Shown here one piece after another: positions 12,113-15,041 of a stretch of DNA of 15,041 nt. This stretch comes from Alphaproteobacteria bacterium (lineage in GTDB: Bacteria; Pseudomonadota; Alphaproteobacteria; Micavibrionales; SZUA-601). The stretch lies in the NCBI GenBank assembly GCA_028290805.1, contig JAQGJA010000030.1, positions 1 through 15,041 of the forward strand, given 5' to 3'. The position numbers and the translations under genes were made by a program. The notes under the pieces are model-generated. The model did not search any database and was not told where the DNA came from. It saw only the letters and a list, made by a program, of their open reading frames with translations. Each line of letters opens with the position of its first letter. Within the stretch, counting starts at the first letter, position 1.

Positions 12113-13339
12113 ATGAATTTGCTGGAAATCATTTTAGGTCTTGGCGGCGGCCTGGTGGTCGGGGGACTGATCGTATACGGCATCATGGTGGGGCGCACGC
12201 GCGAATTGGCTACGCGGCTGGAAATGCAGGACCTGTCCAAGAACCAGTTCGCCGAAACATTCGCCGCGCTTTCCGCGGAAGCCTTGAATAAAAACAATCA
12301 GCAATTTTTGACTTTGGCCAATGAAAATTTACAGCGTTTTCATCAAAAGGCTGATGCGTCCTTGACGGAAAAACACCTAGCCATTTCGCAACTGATCCAG
12401 CCCGTCAATGAATCGCTGCAGAAAATGGACAGCAAGATTGCCGAAATCGAACTGAAACGCGAAGGCGCTTACGGCGAATTGAAAACCCTGGTCAATGCGA
12501 TGAAGGACCAGCATGTTTTATTGCATACGCAAACCGCATCACTGGCCCAGGCTTTGCGCGCGCCGACCTCGCGCGGGCAATGGGGCGAGATGCAACTGAA
12601 ACGCGTGCTGGATTTTTCCGGCTTGCATGAAGGCATCCATTACTCGCGTCAGGCCAGTTCACAATCTAATGACAAGGGCATCCGACCCGATATGCTGGTG
12701 CATCTGCCGCCGAACAAGGTGTTGCTGATCGATGCCAAGGTGCCGATGCAGAATTATTTATCGGCGATGCAGCCGGATGTTTCCGAAAGCGACCGCAATA
12801 TTCTTTTGACCAGACATTCCACCGATCTGAAAAACCATATCAAGGTGTTATCAGGCAAAGAATATACGCAAGGTTTCGATAGTTTCGATTGGGTCATCAT
12901 GTTTGTGCCGCTGGACGGGTTGATCCAGTCGGCCTTGGAAAAACAGCCCGATCTTATTGAACATGCCTGGAACCGCAACGTGATCCTGGCGACGCCAACG
13001 AATTTATTGGGACTGATGCGCACCGTGTCTTATGCGCATGACCAGTTCAAAGTCAACGAAAACGCCAAGGAAATCGCCAAAATCGGCGAAACCCTCTACA
13101 AGCGCGTCAGCATTTTTGCCAACCATATCACCAGCATGGGCAAATCCCTGAACGGCGCTTTGGACCATTACAACAAAGCGGTCGGTTCGCTGGAACGCAA
13201 TGTGTTGTCGACGTTGCGCGAAGTGAAAACACTCGGCATTGCCTCCGGCGAAGAGGAACTTCCCGTCATGAAAGCCATCGAGGATACGCCGCGCAAACTG
13301 ACCGCGCCAGAACTGATTGCAGAGGAGACCGACGCATGA
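12113..13339 (+). CDS. rmuC: DNA recombination protein RmuC homologue
   Basis: 408 residues from the ATG at 12113, which has Shine-Dalgarno AAGAGG (12101-12106) six bases upstream; the longer frame from a TTG inside engB is not credible. One N-terminal membrane helix (3-25) is followed by a coiled-coil region (about 30-140). The RmuC domain comes next: TSRGQWGEMQLKRVLDFSGL (RGQWGE at 154-159), RPDMLVHLP (191-199) and LLIDAKVP (204-211). The PD...DAK arrangement recalls the endonuclease-like fold proposed for RmuC. E. coli RmuC limits inversion at short inverted repeats; the molecular activity is not settled. The helix suggests inner-membrane anchoring with the domain in the cytoplasm. The stop overlaps the def start (ATGA), which fits the rmuC-def-fmt run of alphaproteobacteria. 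Confidence 0.93.
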   Translation: MNLLEIILGLGGGLVVGGLIVYGIMVGRTRELATRLEMQDLSKNQFAETFAALSAEALNKNNQQFLTLANENLQRFHQKADASLTEKHLAISQLIQPVNESLQKMDSKIAEIELKREGAYGELKTLVNAMKDQHVLLHTQTASLAQALRAPTSRGQWGEMQLKRVLDFSGLHEGIHYSRQASSQSNDKGIRPDMLVHLPPNKVLLIDAKVPMQNYLSAMQPDVSESDRNILLTRHSTDLKNHIKVLSGKEYTQGFDSFDWVIMFVPLDGLIQSALEKQPDLIEHAWNRNVILATPTNLLGLMRTVSYAHDQFKVNENAKEIAKIGETLYKRVSIFANHITSMGKSLNGALDHYNKAVGSLERNVLSTLREVKTLGIASGEEELPVMKAIEDTPRKLTAPELIAEETDA

Positions 13340-13860
13340 GCGTTTTGCCCATCCATTTCCACCCCGATGCCGTTTTGCGCAAAAAATGCGAAACGGTGAC
13401 TGAGATCACGACCGATATTTTAACGCTGCTGGATGACATGGTCGAAACCATGTATGACGAAGATGGCATCGGCCTTGCAGCGCCGCAGGTCAATGTCCCC
13501 AAACGCCTTATCGTCGTTGATGTTGAACAGCGCGAAAAAGGCGAGCCCGGCACGCCGATAAAATTGATCAATCCCGAAGTGATTATGAAAAGCGATAATC
13601 TGACCGTGCTGGATGAGGGTTGTCTTTCACTGCCGGATATGCGCGTTGAAGTGGCGCGTCCCGATAGCGTGACCGTCCGTTATATGGGTATTAATGGTGC
13701 GACCCAGGAAATTCATGCCACTGATCTTCTGGCGAAATGCCTGCAGCATGAAATCGATCATCTGAACGGCGTGCTGATTTTCGATTATTTGTCACCGCTG
13801 AAACGGAATATCGTGCTGCGCCGGTACCAAAAAAATATGCGTCATGCAGGGGACATGTAA
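13336..13860 (+). CDS. def: Peptide deformylase
   Basis: 174 residues. All three catalytic motifs are intact: GIGLAAPQ (44-51), EGCLSLP (94-100, metal ligand Cys96) and HEIDH (138-142, metal ligands His138 and His142, catalytic Glu139). The enzyme removes the N-formyl group from nascent proteins, using Fe2+ or a related metal. It starts within the rmuC stop (ATGA) and ends in TAATG shared with fmt. This pairs the enzyme that removes the formyl group with the one that adds it, under translational coupling. Confidence 0.98.
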   Translation: MSVLPIHFHPDAVLRKKCETVTEITTDILTLLDDMVETMYDEDGIGLAAPQVNVPKRLIVVDVEQREKGEPGTPIKLINPEVIMKSDNLTVLDEGCLSLPDMRVEVARPDSVTVRYMGINGATQEIHATDLLAKCLQHEIDHLNGVLIFDYLSPLKRNIVLRRYQKNMRHAGDM

Positions 13861-14762
13861 TGCGCGTCATTTTCATGGGATCGCCTGAATTTTCCGTTGG
13901 CGCATTAAAAGCGCTGCACCAGGCCGGCCATGACATCGTCGCCGTCTATTCCCAGCCGCCACGACCAAAAGGACGCGGGCAAGGGATTGAAAAAACGGCG
14001 GTGCATCTGGCGGCTGAAGAAATGGGTTTTCCTGTTTTCACGCCTGCTTCTTTAAAACCGGAAGAGGAAGTCGAACGGTTTAAATCCATCAACGCCGATA
14101 TTGCCGTGGTCGCCGCCTATGGCCTCATCCTGCGCAGAAATATTCTTGAGGCACCGCACCTGGGCTGCATCAATATCCATGCCTCTATCCTGCCGCGCTG
14201 GCGCGGTGCGGCGCCCATCCAGCGTGCGATCGAAGCAGGCGATAGCGAAACCGGCATTACGATCATGCAGATGGATATCGGCCTGGATACCGGGCCGATG
14301 CTGATGCTGGAAAAAACACCCATTGGGGCAGAGGACACGGCGCAGACCGTGCATGACCGCTTGGCTGAAATCGGGGCGCGCTTGATCGTCGAAACGTTGA
14401 AAGATATTCCCACCCCCGTCATCCAGCCAGAAGAAGGCGTGACTTATGCGCATAAAATGGCCAAAGAAGAAAGTTTGATCGATTGGTCGCTTTCCGCAGC
14501 CGCCATAGAACGGAAACTGCGCGCCTTTACGCCATGGCCCGGTTTGTCTTTCGCTTATAAAGGCGAAAGGCTGCGTGTGCATCAGGTGCAATTGTATGAG
14601 GGAAATGGCGCGCCGGGCACGATCATTGATAAGCCGTTCGTCATTGCGTGTGGCGACAATGCGCTGGCGGTGACGCAGATACAGCGCGCCGGGAAAAACA
14701 AACAAAGCATCGACGAATTCTGCCGCGGTTTTTCCGTGGGCATCGGCGATATCGTCGCCTGA
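13860..14762 (+). CDS. fmt: Methionyl-tRNA formyltransferase
   Basis: 300 residues, slightly short of the usual 305-320. The N-terminal formyl-transfer domain has FMGSPEFSVGAL (5-16), the loop SQPPRPKGRGQ (31-41), INIHASILPRWRGAAPIQRAI with Asn105 and His107 of the catalytic triad, and GLDTGPML with Asp143. The C-terminal OB-like tRNA-binding domain follows from about 205 (AFTPWPGLSFAYKGERLRVHQV). It formylates Met-tRNAfMet with 10-formyl-tetrahydrofolate. Its ATG overlaps the def stop (TAATG), and its own stop overlaps the next start (TGATG). Confidence 0.98.
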   Translation: MRVIFMGSPEFSVGALKALHQAGHDIVAVYSQPPRPKGRGQGIEKTAVHLAAEEMGFPVFTPASLKPEEEVERFKSINADIAVVAAYGLILRRNILEAPHLGCINIHASILPRWRGAAPIQRAIEAGDSETGITIMQMDIGLDTGPMLMLEKTPIGAEDTAQTVHDRLAEIGARLIVETLKDIPTPVIQPEEGVTYAHKMAKEESLIDWSLSAAAIERKLRAFTPWPGLSFAYKGERLRVHQVQLYEGNGAPGTIIDKPFVIACGDNALAVTQIQRAGKNKQSIDEFCRGFSVGIGDIVA

Positions 14763-15041
14763 TGTCCCAGCGCTGGAAACTGACTTTGGAATATGATGGT
14801 ACGAATTTTGTCGGCTGGCAGATCCAGGATATTCCGTTTTCCGTACAGGAAGTTTTGGAAGAAGCGGTATTTCAGTTATGCGGCGAACGTTGCCGTGTCC
14901 ATACCGCAGGCCGCACTGATTCCGGCGTGCATGCCGTGGCCCAAGTGGCTCATGTCGATCTGCCAAAGGATTACACGCCGCATGCGGTGCGCAATGCGCT
15001 CAATGTCTATGTGCATCCGCATGCCGTATCCGTGATCAAGG
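14762..15041 (+). CDS. truA: tRNA pseudouridine(38-40) synthase TruA, N-terminal part (cut by window end)
   Basis: The ATG at 14762 overlaps the fmt stop (TGATG), and the frame stays open to the last base, giving 93 codons of a protein normally about 250-270 residues long. The N-terminus WKLTLEYDGTNFVGWQIQ matches TruA (L-x-x-x-YDGT-x-F-x-GWQ). AGRTDSGVHAVAQVAHVD carries the catalytic Asp53 in the GRTDxGVHA motif. The enzyme makes pseudouridine at positions 38-40 of the anticodon arm. It is the last visible member of the translationally coupled rmuC-def-fmt-truA series. Confidence 0.97.
   Translation, partial: MSQRWKLTLEYDGTNFVGWQIQDIPFSVQEVLEEAVFQLCGERCRVHTAGRTDSGVHAVAQVAHVDLPKDYTPHAVRNALNVYVHPHAVSVIK

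Noticed and set aside
14052..14966. Minus-strand 304-codon frame opposite fmt and truA
   Set aside because: Antisense shadow; fmt and truA motifs on the plus strand are complete over the same bases.

Overview
The window looks like chromosomal DNA of an alphaproteobacterium; genus is not resolved. Four things point there: the order rpmH-rnpA-yidD-yidC-engB, the block rmuC-def-fmt-truA, a SUV3-like helicase of the kind shared by alphaproteobacteria and mitochondria, and a moderately GC-rich coding style. All taxonomic statements are inference from gene content; no search was run.

Left part (1-3943): the window opens inside a gene whose visible product is the C-terminal part of a DotA/TraY-like membrane protein of an I-type (Dot/Icm, IncI) type IV secretion system. 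After a long Gly/Ser/Thr-rich linker it ends in a DnaJ-type J domain with an intact HPD motif, which is the most unusual object here. About 100 bp further on is tRNA-Lys(TTT) with a good promoter. A structured non-coding stretch with a 17-bp imperfect inverted repeat follows. Then come a small outer-membrane beta-barrel protein with a strong terminator, a family 4 glycosyltransferase, and an AT-rich 119-codon gene of unknown function behind a near-consensus promoter.

Middle part (3944-7362, minus strand): a GNAT acetyltransferase and a large SUV3-like RNA helicase with a low-complexity basic tail. An imperfect palindromic element of the dispersed-repeat type separates them.

Right part (7363-15041, plus strand): an exported protein of unknown function is followed by a dense core-housekeeping run. 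This comprises rpmH, rnpA, yidD, yidC, engB, rmuC, def, fmt and truA (cut by the window end). Four of the junctions are stop/start overlaps (yidC/engB, rmuC/def, def/fmt, fmt/truA), and rnpA overlaps yidD by 20 bp. The genes cover ribosome assembly (rpmH, engB), tRNA 5' processing (rnpA), membrane protein insertion (yidD, yidC), DNA maintenance (rmuC), N-terminal formyl-methionine handling (def, fmt) and tRNA pseudouridylation (truA).

No CRISPR array, transposase, integrase or rRNA is visible. The best candidate for something undescribed is the DotA/TraY-J-domain fusion. Secondary candidates are the AT-rich orphan gene, the inverted repeat upstream of the porin gene, and the palindromic element at 4522-4607.
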